NCBI RefSeq assembly: GCF_019890635.1
Contig: NZ_JAIOAB010000028.1
Span: 1-64,000 of the forward strand
Direction of reading: 5' to 3'
Source of the DNA: Streptomyces sennicomposti
GTDB taxonomy: Bacteria; Actinomycetota; Actinomycetes; Streptomycetales; Streptomycetaceae
Length of the DNA: 64,000 nucleotides
Part shown: positions 9,183-17,954 of the stretch, piece by piece
Position numbering within the stretch: position 1 is the stretch's first letter
Layout: the number at the start of each line of letters is the position of its first letter
Program-made: the position numbers and the translations under genes
Notes under the pieces: model-generated
What the model was told of the DNA's origin: nothing
The model's input: only the letters and a program-made list of their open reading frames with translations
Database searches by the model: none

Positions 9183-10387
9183 GCGGCGCCGCCCTCGCCG
9201 TCTCGCGGGGCGTCGCCCGGGTCACCGAGACGGCGCTCGCCCCCTACCAGTCGGCCGTCATACGCATCGGCTTCTCGGCGACCTGGCTGCTGTTCCTGCT
9301 GCGCGAGCTGCCGCACCGCCGGGAGCTGTACGGACCCGACGGCCCGTGGAGCTGGGACCTCGCCCACCAGCTGGTCGCCGACAACGGCGCCTTCACGGCC
9401 CTGCTGTGGTTCCGGGGCGAGTTCTGGTTCGAGACGGTCTACGCGCTGGCCGCGCTGTCGAGCCTGCTGCTGTTGCTGGGCTGGCGCACCCGCACGATGT
9501 CGGTGCTCTTCCTGGTCGGCGTGCTCTCGCTGCAGAACCGCAGCGTCTTCGTGGGCGACGGCGGTGACAACGTCCTCCACCTCATGGCGGTCTACCTGGT
9601 CTTCACCCGCTGCGGCCGGGTGTGGTCGCTGGACGCCCGCCGGGCCGCGCGGGCCCGGGCGGCGCACGCGCGCGGCGAACAGCTGCCCGACCGGACGGGC
9701 CCCGTCCTGTGGAGCGTGCTCGGCCTGGCCCTGGCCGTGATCACGGCGACGGGCCGGCCGGAGGGCGAGTGGTTCGTCCCCGTGCTGCTGTGGGCGGTGT
9801 GGCTCGCGCAGGGCCTGTACTGGCTGGTCGGGCGGTACGCGGAGGCGGCGGGGCCACGGATCCTGGCCGACGTCGTCGCCGACGTCCTGCACAACGGCGC
9901 CCTGTTCGTGATCGCCGCCGAGGCGTGCCTGATCTACGCGACGGCCGGCTGGTACAAGATCCAAGGTTCGCGCTGGCAGGACGGCACCGCCGTGTACTAC
10001 CCGCTCCACCTGGACTACTTCTCGCCCTGGCCGGCCCTGGCCGATCTGCTGGCCGGCAGCGCCGTGATGGTGATGCTGGTGACGTACGGGACGGTGATCG
10101 TGCAGGTCGCCTTCCCGTTCACCCTGTTCAACCGGCGGGTCAAGAACGTCCTGCTGGTGGCCATGATGACCGAGCACGCGGTGATCGCCGTGGTGCTGGG
10201 GCTGCCGTTCTTCTCGCTGGCGATGATCGCGACGGACGCGGTCTTCCTGCCGACCTCCTTCCTGCTGCGGCTGGGCGATCTGGCGGTACGCGCGCGTGCG
10301 CGCCTGCCGTGGTGGCCCGCCCGCCCCGTACCGGAGTCCCGCTCCCCGGAGGACGGTGAGCCGGCCCGCGTAGGCTTCCCGGCATGA
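9179..10387 (+). CDS. HTTM domain membrane protein
   Basis: This is a 402-residue polytopic membrane protein of the HTTM family, the bacterial relatives of vitamin-K-dependent gamma-carboxylase. Several hydrophobic helices are visible. Family-like segments include QNRSVFVGDGGDNVLHLM and the YATAGWYKIQGSRWQDGTA stretch. The GTG start is preceded by GGGGAGGT and overlaps the DUF5819 stop (GTGA); its own stop overlaps the next ATG. Whether it carboxylates or otherwise modifies a partner is not known, and the adjacent DUF5819 protein is the obvious candidate. The family call is good; the function is open. Confidence 0.85.
   Translation: MSGAALAVSRGVARVTETALAPYQSAVIRIGFSATWLLFLLRELPHRRELYGPDGPWSWDLAHQLVADNGAFTALLWFRGEFWFETVYALAALSSLLLLLGWRTRTMSVLFLVGVLSLQNRSVFVGDGGDNVLHLMAVYLVFTRCGRVWSLDARRAARARAAHARGEQLPDRTGPVLWSVLGLALAVITATGRPEGEWFVPVLLWAVWLAQGLYWLVGRYAEAAGPRILADVVADVLHNGALFVIAAEACLIYATAGWYKIQGSRWQDGTAVYYPLHLDYFSPWPALADLLAGSAVMVMLVTYGTVIVQVAFPFTLFNRRVKNVLLVAMMTEHAVIAVVLGLPFFSLAMIATDAVFLPTSFLLRLGDLAVRARARLPWWPARPVPESRSPEDGEPARVGFPA
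10371..10376 (+). promoter_or_regulatory. -10 box, leaderless trmH-family gene
   Basis: TAGGCT inside the 3' end of the HTTM gene lies 7 bases before the ATG at 10384. The methyltransferase may thus have its own leaderless transcript as well as being coupled to the HTTM gene. Confidence 0.5.
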
Positions 10388-11136
10388 CCGATCCCCTGCG
10401 CGACTGGCACCGGCTCGCCGGCACCTCCGTGCTGCTCGACGGCTTCCACGCCCTCAAGCACGCGGTGCGCTTCGGCGCCGAGGTGCCGGTGGCGGTCGCC
10501 GTCGACCGGCGGACCGCGCTCGCCCTCGCCGACGAGCTGGCCCCGGACGTACGGGACGCCCTGGACGCGCTGCTGACCGAGGTGGAGCCGGACGTCTACG
10601 CCTCGCTGGTGCCGCGCCCGCACCCCACCGCCGTGGCCGCGCTCGCCGTGCGGCCCTCCCGCGAGGCGGGGCTCAGGGCGCTGGCGCACACGCCCCGCAG
10701 CGCCCCGGTCGTCGTCCTGGACCAGCCCCGCAACCTCGGCAACGCGGGCGCGGTGATCCGCCTGGCCGCCGGTTTCGGAGTGACCGGGGTGGTCACCACG
10801 GGCACCCTCGATCCCTGGCATCCGACGGTGGTGCGCGGAGGGGCGGGACTGCACTTCGCGACCACCGTGGAGCGCCTGTCCGTGGCGGAGCTGCCGGACG
10901 GGCCGCTGTTCGCGCTCGACCCGGAGGGCGAGGACATCCGCGGGCTGAAGCTGCCCGACGACGCCGTGCTCGCCTTCGGCTCCGAGCGCAGCGGGCTCTC
11001 CGCCGCACTGCGGGAGCGGACCGCCCACCTGGTGGCGCTGCCGATGCGCCCCCAGGTCTCCAGCTACAACCTGGCCACCAGCGTGGCCATGACGCTGTAC
11101 CACTGGAGTCTCACCGGGGGCGCGCCCGCGTCCTGA
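10384..11136 (+). CDS. TrmH/SpoU family RNA methyltransferase
   Basis: This 250-residue SAM-dependent SPOUT methyltransferase probably acts as a 2'-O-ribose methylase on tRNA or rRNA. The three SPOUT motifs are present: DQPRNLGNAGAVIRLAAGFG (motif 1), FGSERSGLS (motif 2) and PQVSSYNLATSVAMTLY (motif 3, the knot). An N-terminal substrate-binding region of about 110 residues precedes them. The ATG overlaps the HTTM stop. The gene converges on paaN with only 4 bases between stop codons. The exact RNA target cannot be assigned from sequence. Confidence 0.88.
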   Translation: MTDPLRDWHRLAGTSVLLDGFHALKHAVRFGAEVPVAVAVDRRTALALADELAPDVRDALDALLTEVEPDVYASLVPRPHPTAVAALAVRPSREAGLRALAHTPRSAPVVVLDQPRNLGNAGAVIRLAAGFGVTGVVTTGTLDPWHPTVVRGGAGLHFATTVERLSVAELPDGPLFALDPEGEDIRGLKLPDDAVLAFGSERSGLSAALRERTAHLVALPMRPQVSSYNLATSVAMTLYHWSLTGGAPAS

Positions 11137-11140
11137 GCGG

Positions 11141-12835
11141 TCAGGCCTCCCGGCGGACCTCCACCACGCGGAACCGGTCGGCCACGAACGCCCCGTCGCA
11201 CAGGGCCGCGTTGGCCGCCGGGTTGCCGCCCGAGCCGTGGAAGTCGGAGAAGGCGGCCGTCTGGTTGACGTACACCCCGCCGGTGAGGTTCAGCGACAGC
11301 TGGGCGGCCTCCTCCAGGCAGACCTCCTCCACGGCCCGCTCGACCTGCTCGTCCGTCGTGTAGGCGGCCACCGTCATCGCGCCCTTCTCGCGGACGGTGC
11401 GGCGCAGCAGCTCCACCGCGTCGGCCGCGGAGTCGACCGCGACGGCGAAGGAGACCGGGCCGAAGCACTCGCTCATGTAGGCGGCCTCGGCGTCGGGCTT
11501 GGCGCCGTCCAGCTTCACGACGACCGGGGTGCGGACGACCGCGTCGGGGAAGTCCGGGTGGGCGACCTCGCGGGAGGCGAGGGCGACCTCGCCGAGGGCC
11601 GCCGCGGCCTCCAGACGGGCCTTGACGTCCGGGTTGACGATCGCGCCGAGCAGGGCGTTCGCGCGCGCGTCGTCGCCGAGCAGGCCGTCGACGGCCTGGG
11701 CGAGGTCGGCGGTGACCTCGTCGAAGGACTTGTGGCCCTGGTCGGTGCGGATGCCGTCGCGGGGGATCAGCAGGTTCTGCGGGGTGGTGCACATCTGGCC
11801 GCTGTAGAGGGACAGCGAGAACGCCAGGTTGGCGAGCATGCCCTTGTAGTCGCCGGTCGACTCGACGACGACCGTGTTGACGCCGGCCTTCTCGGTGTAG
11901 ACCCGCGCCTGGCGGGCGTTGGCCTCCAGCCAGTCGCCGAAGGCGGTCGAGCCGGTGTAGTCGACGATCCGGATCTCGGGGCGGGTGGCCAGGGTCTTGG
12001 CGATGCCCTCGCCCGGCCGCTCGGCGGCCAGCGCCACCAGGTTCGGGTCGTGACCGGCCTCGGCGAGCACCTCGCGGGCCGCCCGCACGGTGAGCGCGAG
12101 CGGCAGCACCGCGCGCGGGTGCGGCTTGACCAGGACGGCGTTGCCGGTGGCCAGGGAGGCGAACAGGCCCGGGTAGCCGTTCCACGTCGGGAAGGTGTTG
12201 CAGCCGATGACCAGGGCGATGCCCCGGGGGACGGCGGTGAAGCGCTTGGTGAGGGTGAGCGGGTCGCGCTTGCCCTGCGGCTTGGACCACTCGGCCGTCC
12301 CGGGGACGCGGACCTGCTCCGCGTACGCGTACGCCACCGCTTCCAGGCCCCGGTCCTGCGCGTGCGGGCCGCCGGCCTGGAACGCCATCATGAAGGCCTG
12401 GCCGGAGGTGTGCATGACGGCGTGCGCGAACTCGTGCGTCCGGTCGCTGATCCGCTTGAGGATCTCCAGGCACACCGCGGCCCGCGCCTCGGGGCCGGCG
12501 TCCCGCCAGGCCGGCTGTCCGGCCTTCATGGCGGGCAGCAGCACGTCGAGGTCGGCGTGCGGGTAGGTCACGCCCAGCTCGATGCCGTAGGGCGAGACCT
12601 CGCCGCCGACCCAGTCGTCCGTGCCGGGCTGGCCGAGGTCGAGGCGGGTGCCGAGCAGGGCGTCGAAGGCGGCCTTGCCCGCGGCCGCGTCCAGGCTGCC
12701 GTGCTCCCCGTAGGCCTTGGGGTGCTCGGGGTGGGGGGACCAGTACGCGCGGGTGCGGATCGCTTCCAGCGCCTGGTCGAGCGTGGGCCGGTGCCGGGCG
12801 ATGAGCTCGTGCGCGGTCGGTGCGGCGGTGGCCAT
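11141..12835 (-). CDS. paaN: Phenylacetate degradation aldehyde dehydrogenase PaaN
   Basis: PaaN is the aldehyde dehydrogenase-like enzyme of the phenylacetyl-CoA pathway, oxidising the semialdehyde formed on ring opening. The 564-residue chain has the NAD-binding region (GCNTFPTWNGYPGLFA), the EKAGVNTVVVES segment and a catalytic-cysteine segment YSGQMCTTPQN. It lacks the fused hydratase domain of enterobacterial PaaZ, so it is the PaaN type and ring hydrolysis must come from elsewhere. The start ATG at 12835 has an AAGGAG ribosome-binding site. It diverges from the hydroxyacyl-CoA dehydrogenase gene with a TetR palindrome between them. Confidence 0.9.
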   Translation of the reverse strand: MATAAPTAHELIARHRPTLDQALEAIRTRAYWSPHPEHPKAYGEHGSLDAAAGKAAFDALLGTRLDLGQPGTDDWVGGEVSPYGIELGVTYPHADLDVLLPAMKAGQPAWRDAGPEARAAVCLEILKRISDRTHEFAHAVMHTSGQAFMMAFQAGGPHAQDRGLEAVAYAYAEQVRVPGTAEWSKPQGKRDPLTLTKRFTAVPRGIALVIGCNTFPTWNGYPGLFASLATGNAVLVKPHPRAVLPLALTVRAAREVLAEAGHDPNLVALAAERPGEGIAKTLATRPEIRIVDYTGSTAFGDWLEANARQARVYTEKAGVNTVVVESTGDYKGMLANLAFSLSLYSGQMCTTPQNLLIPRDGIRTDQGHKSFDEVTADLAQAVDGLLGDDARANALLGAIVNPDVKARLEAAAALGEVALASREVAHPDFPDAVVRTPVVVKLDGAKPDAEAAYMSECFGPVSFAVAVDSAADAVELLRRTVREKGAMTVAAYTTDEQVERAVEEVCLEEAAQLSLNLTGGVYVNQTAAFSDFHGSGGNPAANAALCDGAFVADRFRVVEVRREA

Positions 12836-12924
12836 GCGGGACCAACTCCTTGTCTCGAGAGCTCCTCTTAGAGCTCATGGCCTGGCGGAAACATGGGCGG
12901 CGACAGCCGGTCAGAGTTAGAGTA

Positions 12925-12938
12925 ACCGAACGATCGGT
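12925..12938. promoter_or_regulatory. TetR (PaaR-type) operator between paaN and 3HAD gene
   Basis: ACCGAACGATCGGT lies in the 193-base divergent promoter region. With the following TCGG it matches an 18-base stretch upstream of paaA exactly (read on the minus strand there). It probably controls both divergent genes and the TetR gene cotranscribed downstream. Confidence 0.72.
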
Positions 12939-12945
12939 CGGGACA

Positions 12946-13005
12946 AGGGGGTCGGCCGCATCTGTGGAAAAGTCGGGCCAGGGGGTCCGCCGCATCTGTG
13001 GAAAA
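12946..13005. repeat. 26-bp direct repeat ending in DnaA-box-like 9-mers
   Basis: Copies at 12946-12971 and 12980-13005 start AGGGGGTC and end TCTGTGGAAAA, differing at one base with a period of 34 bp. Each ends in TGTGGAAAA, a DnaA-box-like sequence. They sit between the TetR box and the start of the dehydrogenase gene, within its probable 5' leader. Confidence 0.7.
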
Positions 13006-13028
13006 CCCCGTGCGGGAGGATCGCGCTC

Positions 13029-14543
13029 ATGACAGCACTCGACCTCAGCAGCCCGGTGGCCGTCGTCGGCACCGGCACCATGGGCCAGGGCATAGCCCAG
13101 GTCGCGCTGGTCGCGGGCCACCCCGTACGCCTGTACGACGCCGTGCCCGGGCGGGCCGGCCAGGCGGCCGCCGCGATCGGCGCCCGGCTCGACCGGCTCG
13201 TCGAGAAGGACCGCCTCACCGCCGCCGGCCGGGACGCGGCCCGCGCCCGGCTCCGGCCCGCCGACAGCCTCGCCGAACTCGCCGACTGCGCCCTGGTCGT
13301 CGAGGCCGTCCTGGAGCGGCTGGACGTCAAGCGGGAACTGTTCACGGAACTGGAGGGCATCGTCGCCGACGACTGCCTGCTCGCCACCAACACCTCCTCC
13401 CTGTCGGTGACCGCCATCGGCGGCGCGCTGCGCAACCCCGGCCGCTTCGTCGGCCTGCACTTCTTCAACCCGGCCCCGCTGCTGCCGCTGGTCGAGGTCG
13501 TCTCCGGGTTCGCCACCGACGTCACGTCGGCCACGCGCGCGTACGAGACGGCCCGCGCCTGGGGCAAGACGCCGGTCGCCTGCGCCGACACCCCCGGCTT
13601 CATCGTCAACCGCATCGCCCGCCCCTTCTACGCCGAGGCGTTCGCCGTCCTGGAGTCGCAGGCCGCCGACCCCGCCACCATCGACGCGGTCCTGCGCGAG
13701 TGCGGCGGGTTCCGGATGGGCGCCTTCGAGCTGACCGACCTGATCGGGCAGGACGTCAACGAGTCCGTCACGCACTCCGTGTGGCAGTCCTTCTTCCAGG
13801 ACGTGCGCTTCACGCCCTCGCTCGCCCAGCGGCGGCTGGTCGAGTCCGGCCGGCTCGGCCGCAAGAGCGGCCACGGCTGGTACGACTACGGCGACGGCGC
13901 CGAGCGTCCCGAGCCGCACACCGCCGAGAAGGAGCAGCCGCCCGCCTACGTCGTCGTCGAGGGCGACCTCGGCCCGGCGTCCGAGGTGATCGCGCTGATC
14001 CGCGAGGCCGGCATCGCCGTCCGCGAGGAGGACGAGGACCACGGCACGCGCCTGGTGCTGCCGAGCGGCGGCCAGCTGGTCCTCGCCGACGGGCAGACCT
14101 CCGTGGAGTTCCGCGACGTCGTCTACTTCGACCTGGCCCTCGACTACCGCCGGGCCACCCGGATCGCCCTGTCCGCCTCCCAGGACACCGCCCCGCAGAC
14201 GCTGGCGGAGGCCATCGGCCTGTTCCAGGCGCTCGGCAAGGACGTCAGCGTCATCGGTGACGTCCCCGGCATGATCGTCGCCCGCACGGTCGCCCGCATC
14301 GTCGACCTGGCGCACGACGCCGTCGCCAAGGGGGTGGCCACCGAGGAGGACATCGACACCGCGATGCGCCTCGGCGTCAACTACCCCCTCGGCCCGTTCG
14401 AATGGAGCCGCAGGCTCGGCCGTTCCTGGGCCTACGACCTGCTGGACGACCTGCACCTGCGCGACCCCTCGGGGCGCTACGCCCCGTCCCTCGCGCTGTA
14501 CCGGCACGCGTACGCGGGCGAGAAGCGGGAGGGCGCCTCATGA
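13029..14543 (+). CDS. 3-hydroxyacyl-CoA dehydrogenase (PaaH-like)
   Basis: This 504-residue NAD-dependent dehydrogenase oxidises 3-hydroxyacyl-CoA to 3-ketoacyl-CoA. The N-terminal Rossmann domain shows VVGTGTMGQGIAQVALVAG; the C-terminal dimerisation domain follows (VNRIARPFYAEAF). A second, partial C-terminal-type domain (GDVPGMIVARTVARIVDLAH) completes the chain, as in PaaH/PaaC-type enzymes of ~500 residues. The ribosome-binding site is GGGAGGA. It is cotranscribed with the TetR gene (ATGA overlap), diverges from paaN and follows a TetR palindrome, so a role late in phenylacetate degradation is likely. Confidence 0.9.
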   Translation: MTALDLSSPVAVVGTGTMGQGIAQVALVAGHPVRLYDAVPGRAGQAAAAIGARLDRLVEKDRLTAAGRDAARARLRPADSLAELADCALVVEAVLERLDVKRELFTELEGIVADDCLLATNTSSLSVTAIGGALRNPGRFVGLHFFNPAPLLPLVEVVSGFATDVTSATRAYETARAWGKTPVACADTPGFIVNRIARPFYAEAFAVLESQAADPATIDAVLRECGGFRMGAFELTDLIGQDVNESVTHSVWQSFFQDVRFTPSLAQRRLVESGRLGRKSGHGWYDYGDGAERPEPHTAEKEQPPAYVVVEGDLGPASEVIALIREAGIAVREEDEDHGTRLVLPSGGQLVLADGQTSVEFRDVVYFDLALDYRRATRIALSASQDTAPQTLAEAIGLFQALGKDVSVIGDVPGMIVARTVARIVDLAHDAVAKGVATEEDIDTAMRLGVNYPLGPFEWSRRLGRSWAYDLLDDLHLRDPSGRYAPSLALYRHAYAGEKREGAS

Positions 14544-15130
14544 CCACCGCCAGGCGCGACACGTACACCCCGGAGACGCTGCTCTCCGTGGCCGTGCGGG
14601 TCTTCAACGAGCGCGGCTACGACGGCACCTCCATGGAGCACCTGTCCAAGGCGGCCGGCATCTCCAAGTCGTCCATCTACCACCATGTCTCCGGCAAGGA
14701 GGAGTTGCTGCGCCGCGCGGTCAGCCGCGCGCTGGACGGGCTCTTCGGCATCCTGGACGAGGAGCACGCGTGCGTGGGTCCCGCCGCCGCGCGCCTGGAG
14801 TACGTCGTGCGGCGCATGGTCGAGGTGCTCATCGCCGAACTGCCGTACGTGACGCTGCTGCTGCGGGTGCGCGGCAACACCGCGACGGAGCGGTGGGCGC
14901 TGGAGCGGCGCCGCGAGTTCGACCACAAGGTGGCCGAACTGCTGCGGGCGGCCGCCGCCGAGGGCGATGTGCGCGACGACGTGGAGGTGCGGCTCGCGAC
15001 CCGGCTCGTCTTCGGGATGATCAACTCGATCGTGGAGTGGTACCGGCCCGACGGGCGCGGGTCGAGCGAGCGGGAAGTGCGCGACGCGGTCGTCCGGCTG
15101 GTCTTCGGCGGCCTGCGCAAGGAGGCCTGA
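14540..15130 (+). CDS. TetR/AcrR family regulator (candidate PaaR)
   Basis: This 196-residue regulator has an N-terminal TetR DNA-binding domain: AVRVFNERGYDGTSMEHLSK then AAGISKSSIYHHVSGKEELL, which contains the HTH and the classic YHHVSGKEEL end. The C-terminal ligand domain fits the size of CoA-thioester-sensing TetR proteins. Its ATG overlaps the dehydrogenase stop. The TetR palindrome at 12925 precedes this operon, and matching sites precede paaA and the first bkd operon. It is therefore the best candidate for the protein binding all three sites; this is inference. Confidence 0.85.
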   Translation: MTTARRDTYTPETLLSVAVRVFNERGYDGTSMEHLSKAAGISKSSIYHHVSGKEELLRRAVSRALDGLFGILDEEHACVGPAAARLEYVVRRMVEVLIAELPYVTLLLRVRGNTATERWALERRREFDHKVAELLRAAAAEGDVRDDVEVRLATRLVFGMINSIVEWYRPDGRGSSEREVRDAVVRLVFGGLRKEA

Positions 15131-15139
15131 GCGGCCGGC

Positions 15140-15658
15140 TCACCCCTGAGGCTCCAGGTCCTCCTCCTCGAAGACCAGCAGCGTGCGCGTGCTGAGCACC
15201 TCGGGGATCGCCTGGAGCCGGGTGAGCACCACCTCGCGCAGCGCCCGGTTGTCCGGCGTGTGCACGAGCAGCAGCACGTCGAAGTCGCCGCCCACCAGGG
15301 CGATGTGGGAGGCGCCGGGGAGCAGGCGCAGCTGCTCGCGCACCGTGCGCCAGGAGTTCTGCACGATCTTCAGCGTGATGTACGCCGAGGTGCCCTGCCC
15401 CGCGCGTTCGTGGTCGACGCGCGCGCCGAAGCCGCGGATGACGCCGTCCTCGATGAGGCGGTTGATCCGGGCGTAGGCGTTGGCGCGCGAGACATGGGTC
15501 CGCTCGGCGACCGACCGTATCGAGGCGCGGCCGTCGGCCTGGAGCATGCGCAGGATGTCCTGGTCGATGGCGTCCAGCGGGCGCGGCGGCGGCAGGGCGG
15601 CGCCGTCCGGTCCGTCGGCCATTTGTTCAGGTGCCATGTCCCCCCGCCTCTTCGCCAT
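15140..15658 (-). CDS. Lrp/AsnC family transcriptional regulator
   Basis: This 172-residue Lrp/AsnC regulator has an N-terminal winged HTH (LDAIDQDILRMLQADGRASI, then SVAERTHVSRANAYARINRL) and a C-terminal RAM ligand-binding domain. It lies divergent to the first bkd operon, the usual place for a BkdR-type regulator sensing branched-chain amino or keto acids. The start is uncertain: I give the ATG at 15658, while 15637 (GGGGGG just upstream) is an equal alternative. The 3' end is 9 bases from the convergent TetR gene. Confidence 0.85.
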   Translation of the reverse strand: MAKRRGDMAPEQMADGPDGAALPPPRPLDAIDQDILRMLQADGRASIRSVAERTHVSRANAYARINRLIEDGVIRGFGARVDHERAGQGTSAYITLKIVQNSWRTVREQLRLLPGASHIALVGGDFDVLLLVHTPDNRALREVVLTRLQAIPEVLSTRTLLVFEEEDLEPQG

Positions 15659-15682
15659 GGACGTACTGCGTCCATCCCATGC

Positions 15683-15704
15683 TGTGGAGAACCGTTTGTC
15701 CACA
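15683..15704. other. Inverted pair of DnaA-box-like 9-mers
   Basis: TGTGGAGAA (15683-15691) and TTGTCCACA (15696-15704) face each other, giving an inverted repeat with TGTGGA/TCCACA arms. The second is the exact Streptomyces DnaA-box consensus. The pair is just upstream of the Lrp-family gene. Confidence 0.45.
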
Positions 15705-15738
15705 GCCTGGGGCCGCCTGTAGCCAAAATGCGTCGGCG

Positions 15739-15752
15739 ACCGAACAATCGGT
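15739..15752. promoter_or_regulatory. TetR-type operator upstream of first bkd operon
   Basis: ACCGAACAATCGGT differs from the paa/paaN operator by one base (G to A in the centre) and keeps both ACCG/CGGT arms. It lies 62-75 bases before the E1alpha start, in the region shared with the divergent Lrp gene. Binding by the same TetR protein is plausible but weaker. Confidence 0.55.
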
Positions 15753-15813
15753 AGGTGAGGCGGGTCACAGTCGACGCGCCTCCCGTAGCCGCTCCCACGA
15801 GGAGGTGCCCGTC

Positions 15814-16953
15814 ATGACGGTCATGGAGCAGCGGGGTGCGTACCGGCCATCGCCGCCGCCCGCCTGGCAGCCCCGAACCGACCCCGCGCCGCTGCTGCCC
15901 GACGCGGAGCCCTACCGCGTCCTGGGGACGGAGGCGGCCGCGAAGGCCGACCCGGAGCTGCTGCGCCGTCTGTACGGGCAGCTGGTGCTCGGCCGCCGGT
16001 ACAACACGCAGGCGACCGCCCTCACCAAGCAGGGCCGGCTCGCCGTGTACCCCTCCAGCACCGGCCAGGAGGCCTGCGAGGTCGCCGCCGCGCTCGCCCT
16101 GGAGGACCGCGACTGGCTCTTCCCCAGCTACCGCGACACGCTGGCCGCGGTGGCCCGCGGCGTGGACCCCGTCCAGGCCCTCACCCTGCTGCGCGGCGAC
16201 TGGCACACCGGCTACGACCCCTACGAGCACCGGGTCGCGCCCCTGTCCACCCCGCTCGCCACCCAGTTGCCGCACGCCGTCGGCCTCGCGCATGCCGCCC
16301 GCCTCAAGGGCGACGACGTGGTCGCGCTGGCGATGGTCGGCGACGGCGGCACCAGCGAGGGGGACTTCCACGAGGCGCTGAACTTCGCCGCCGTCTGGCA
16401 GGCCCCGGTCGTCTTCCTCGTGCAGAACAACGGCTTCGCGATCTCCGTCCCGCTCGCCAAGCAGACCGCCGCGCCCTCCCTGGCCCACAAGGCCGTCGGG
16501 TACGGCATGCCGGGCCGCCTGGTCGACGGCAACGACGCCGCCGCCGTCCACGAGGTGCTGACCGACGCCGTACGGCACGCGCGCGCGGGCGGCGGCCCCA
16601 CCCTGATCGAGGCGGTGACGTACCGCATCGACGCCCACACCAACGCCGACGACGCCACCCGCTACCGCGGCGACGCCGAGGTCGAGACCTGGCGCGCCCA
16701 CGACCCGGTGCGGCTGCTGGAGCGGGAGCTGACCGGACGCGGACTGCTCGACGAGGACGCCGTGGCGGCCGTCCGCGAGGACGCCGAGGCGATGGCCGCG
16801 CGGCTGCGCGAGCGGATGAACCAGGACCCGGCGCTCGACCCCATGGACCTCTTCGCCCACGTCTACGCCGAACCCACCGGCCAGCTGCGCGAACAGCAGG
16901 AGCTGCTGCGGGCCGAGCTGGCGGCCGAGGCCGAGGAGGGCGCGGCCCGATGA
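15814..16953 (+). CDS. bkdA: Branched-chain 2-oxoacid dehydrogenase E1 alpha (first copy)
   Basis: This 379-residue E1 alpha subunit forms, with E1 beta, the thiamine-diphosphate decarboxylase of a 2-oxoacid dehydrogenase complex. The ThDP motif GDGGTSEGDFHEALNFAAVW ending near VQNN is intact, as is the YRIDAHTNADDATRYRGDAE segment common to E1 alpha. Branched-chain rather than pyruvate specificity is inferred from the separate alpha/beta subunits and the adjacent Lrp regulator. The ATG at 15814 has a strong GGAGGT site. It overlaps the E1 beta start by 4 bases. Confidence 0.9.
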   Translation: MTVMEQRGAYRPSPPPAWQPRTDPAPLLPDAEPYRVLGTEAAAKADPELLRRLYGQLVLGRRYNTQATALTKQGRLAVYPSSTGQEACEVAAALALEDRDWLFPSYRDTLAAVARGVDPVQALTLLRGDWHTGYDPYEHRVAPLSTPLATQLPHAVGLAHAARLKGDDVVALAMVGDGGTSEGDFHEALNFAAVWQAPVVFLVQNNGFAISVPLAKQTAAPSLAHKAVGYGMPGRLVDGNDAAAVHEVLTDAVRHARAGGGPTLIEAVTYRIDAHTNADDATRYRGDAEVETWRAHDPVRLLERELTGRGLLDEDAVAAVREDAEAMAARLRERMNQDPALDPMDLFAHVYAEPTGQLREQQELLRAELAAEAEEGAAR

Positions 16954-17954
16954 CCACCGTCGCCCTCAAACCGGCCACCATGGCCCAGGCCCTCACGCGC
17001 GCCCTGCGCGACGCGCTGGCCGCCGACCCGTCCGTGCACGTCATGGGCGAGGACGTCGGCACCCTCGGCGGCGTCTTCCGCGTCACCGACGGCCTCGCCA
17101 AGGAGTTCGGCGAGGACCGCTGCACCGACACGCCACTGGCCGAGGCCGGCATCCTCGGCACCGCCGTCGGCATGGCGATGTACGGGCTGCGCCCGGTGGT
17201 CGAGATGCAGTTCGACGCCTTCGCCTACCCGGCGTTCGAACAGCTCGCCAGCCATGTGGCCAAGATGCGCAACCGCACCCGCGGCAAGATGCCCCTGCCG
17301 ATCACCGTCCGCATCCCCTACGGCGGCGGCATCGGCGGCGTCGAGCACCACAGCGACTCCTCCGAGGCGTACTACATGGCGACTCCGGGGCTCCATGTCG
17401 TCACGCCCGCCACCGTCGCCGACGCCTACGGGCTGCTGCGCGCCGCCATCGCCTCCGACGACCCGGTCGTCTTCCTCGAACCCAAGCGGCTGTACTGGTC
17501 GAAGGACTCCTGGAACCCCGACGACCCGCCGGCCGTGGAGCCGATCGGCCGCGCGGTGGTGCGACGCACCGGCCGCAGCGCCACGCTGATCACCTACGGC
17601 CCGTCCGTGCCCGTCTGCCTCGAAGCCGCCGAGGCGGCCCGGGCCGAGGGCTGGGACCTGGAGGTCGTCGATCTGCGCTCGCTGGTGCCGTTCGACGACG
17701 AGACGGTGTGCGCGTCGGTACGGCGCACCGGGCGCGCCGTCGTCGTGCACGAGTCGAACGGGTTCGGCGGGCCGGGCGGCGAGATCGCCGCGCGGATCAC
17801 CGAGCGCTGCTTCCACCACCTGGAGGCGCCGGTGCTGCGCGTGGCCGGGTTCGACGTCCCCTACCCGCCGCCGATGCTGGAGCGGCACCACCTGCCCGGC
17901 GTCGACCGGATCCTGGACGCCGTGGCGCGTCTGCAGTGGGAGGCCGAGAGCTGA
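16950..17954 (+). CDS. bkdB: Branched-chain 2-oxoacid dehydrogenase E1 beta (first copy)
   Basis: This 334-residue E1 beta subunit carries the typical MGEDVGTLGGVFRVTDGLAK, TPLAEAGILGTAVGMAMYGL and IPYGGGIGGVEHHSDSSEAY segments. It completes the ThDP site at the alpha/beta interface. ATGA overlap with E1 alpha and a 1-base overlap with the E2 start show a tight operon. It is closely similar in design to the second copy at 33321. Confidence 0.92.
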   Translation: MTTVALKPATMAQALTRALRDALAADPSVHVMGEDVGTLGGVFRVTDGLAKEFGEDRCTDTPLAEAGILGTAVGMAMYGLRPVVEMQFDAFAYPAFEQLASHVAKMRNRTRGKMPLPITVRIPYGGGIGGVEHHSDSSEAYYMATPGLHVVTPATVADAYGLLRAAIASDDPVVFLEPKRLYWSKDSWNPDDPPAVEPIGRAVVRRTGRSATLITYGPSVPVCLEAAEAARAEGWDLEVVDLRSLVPFDDETVCASVRRTGRAVVVHESNGFGGPGGEIAARITERCFHHLEAPVLRVAGFDVPYPPPMLERHHLPGVDRILDAVARLQWEAES

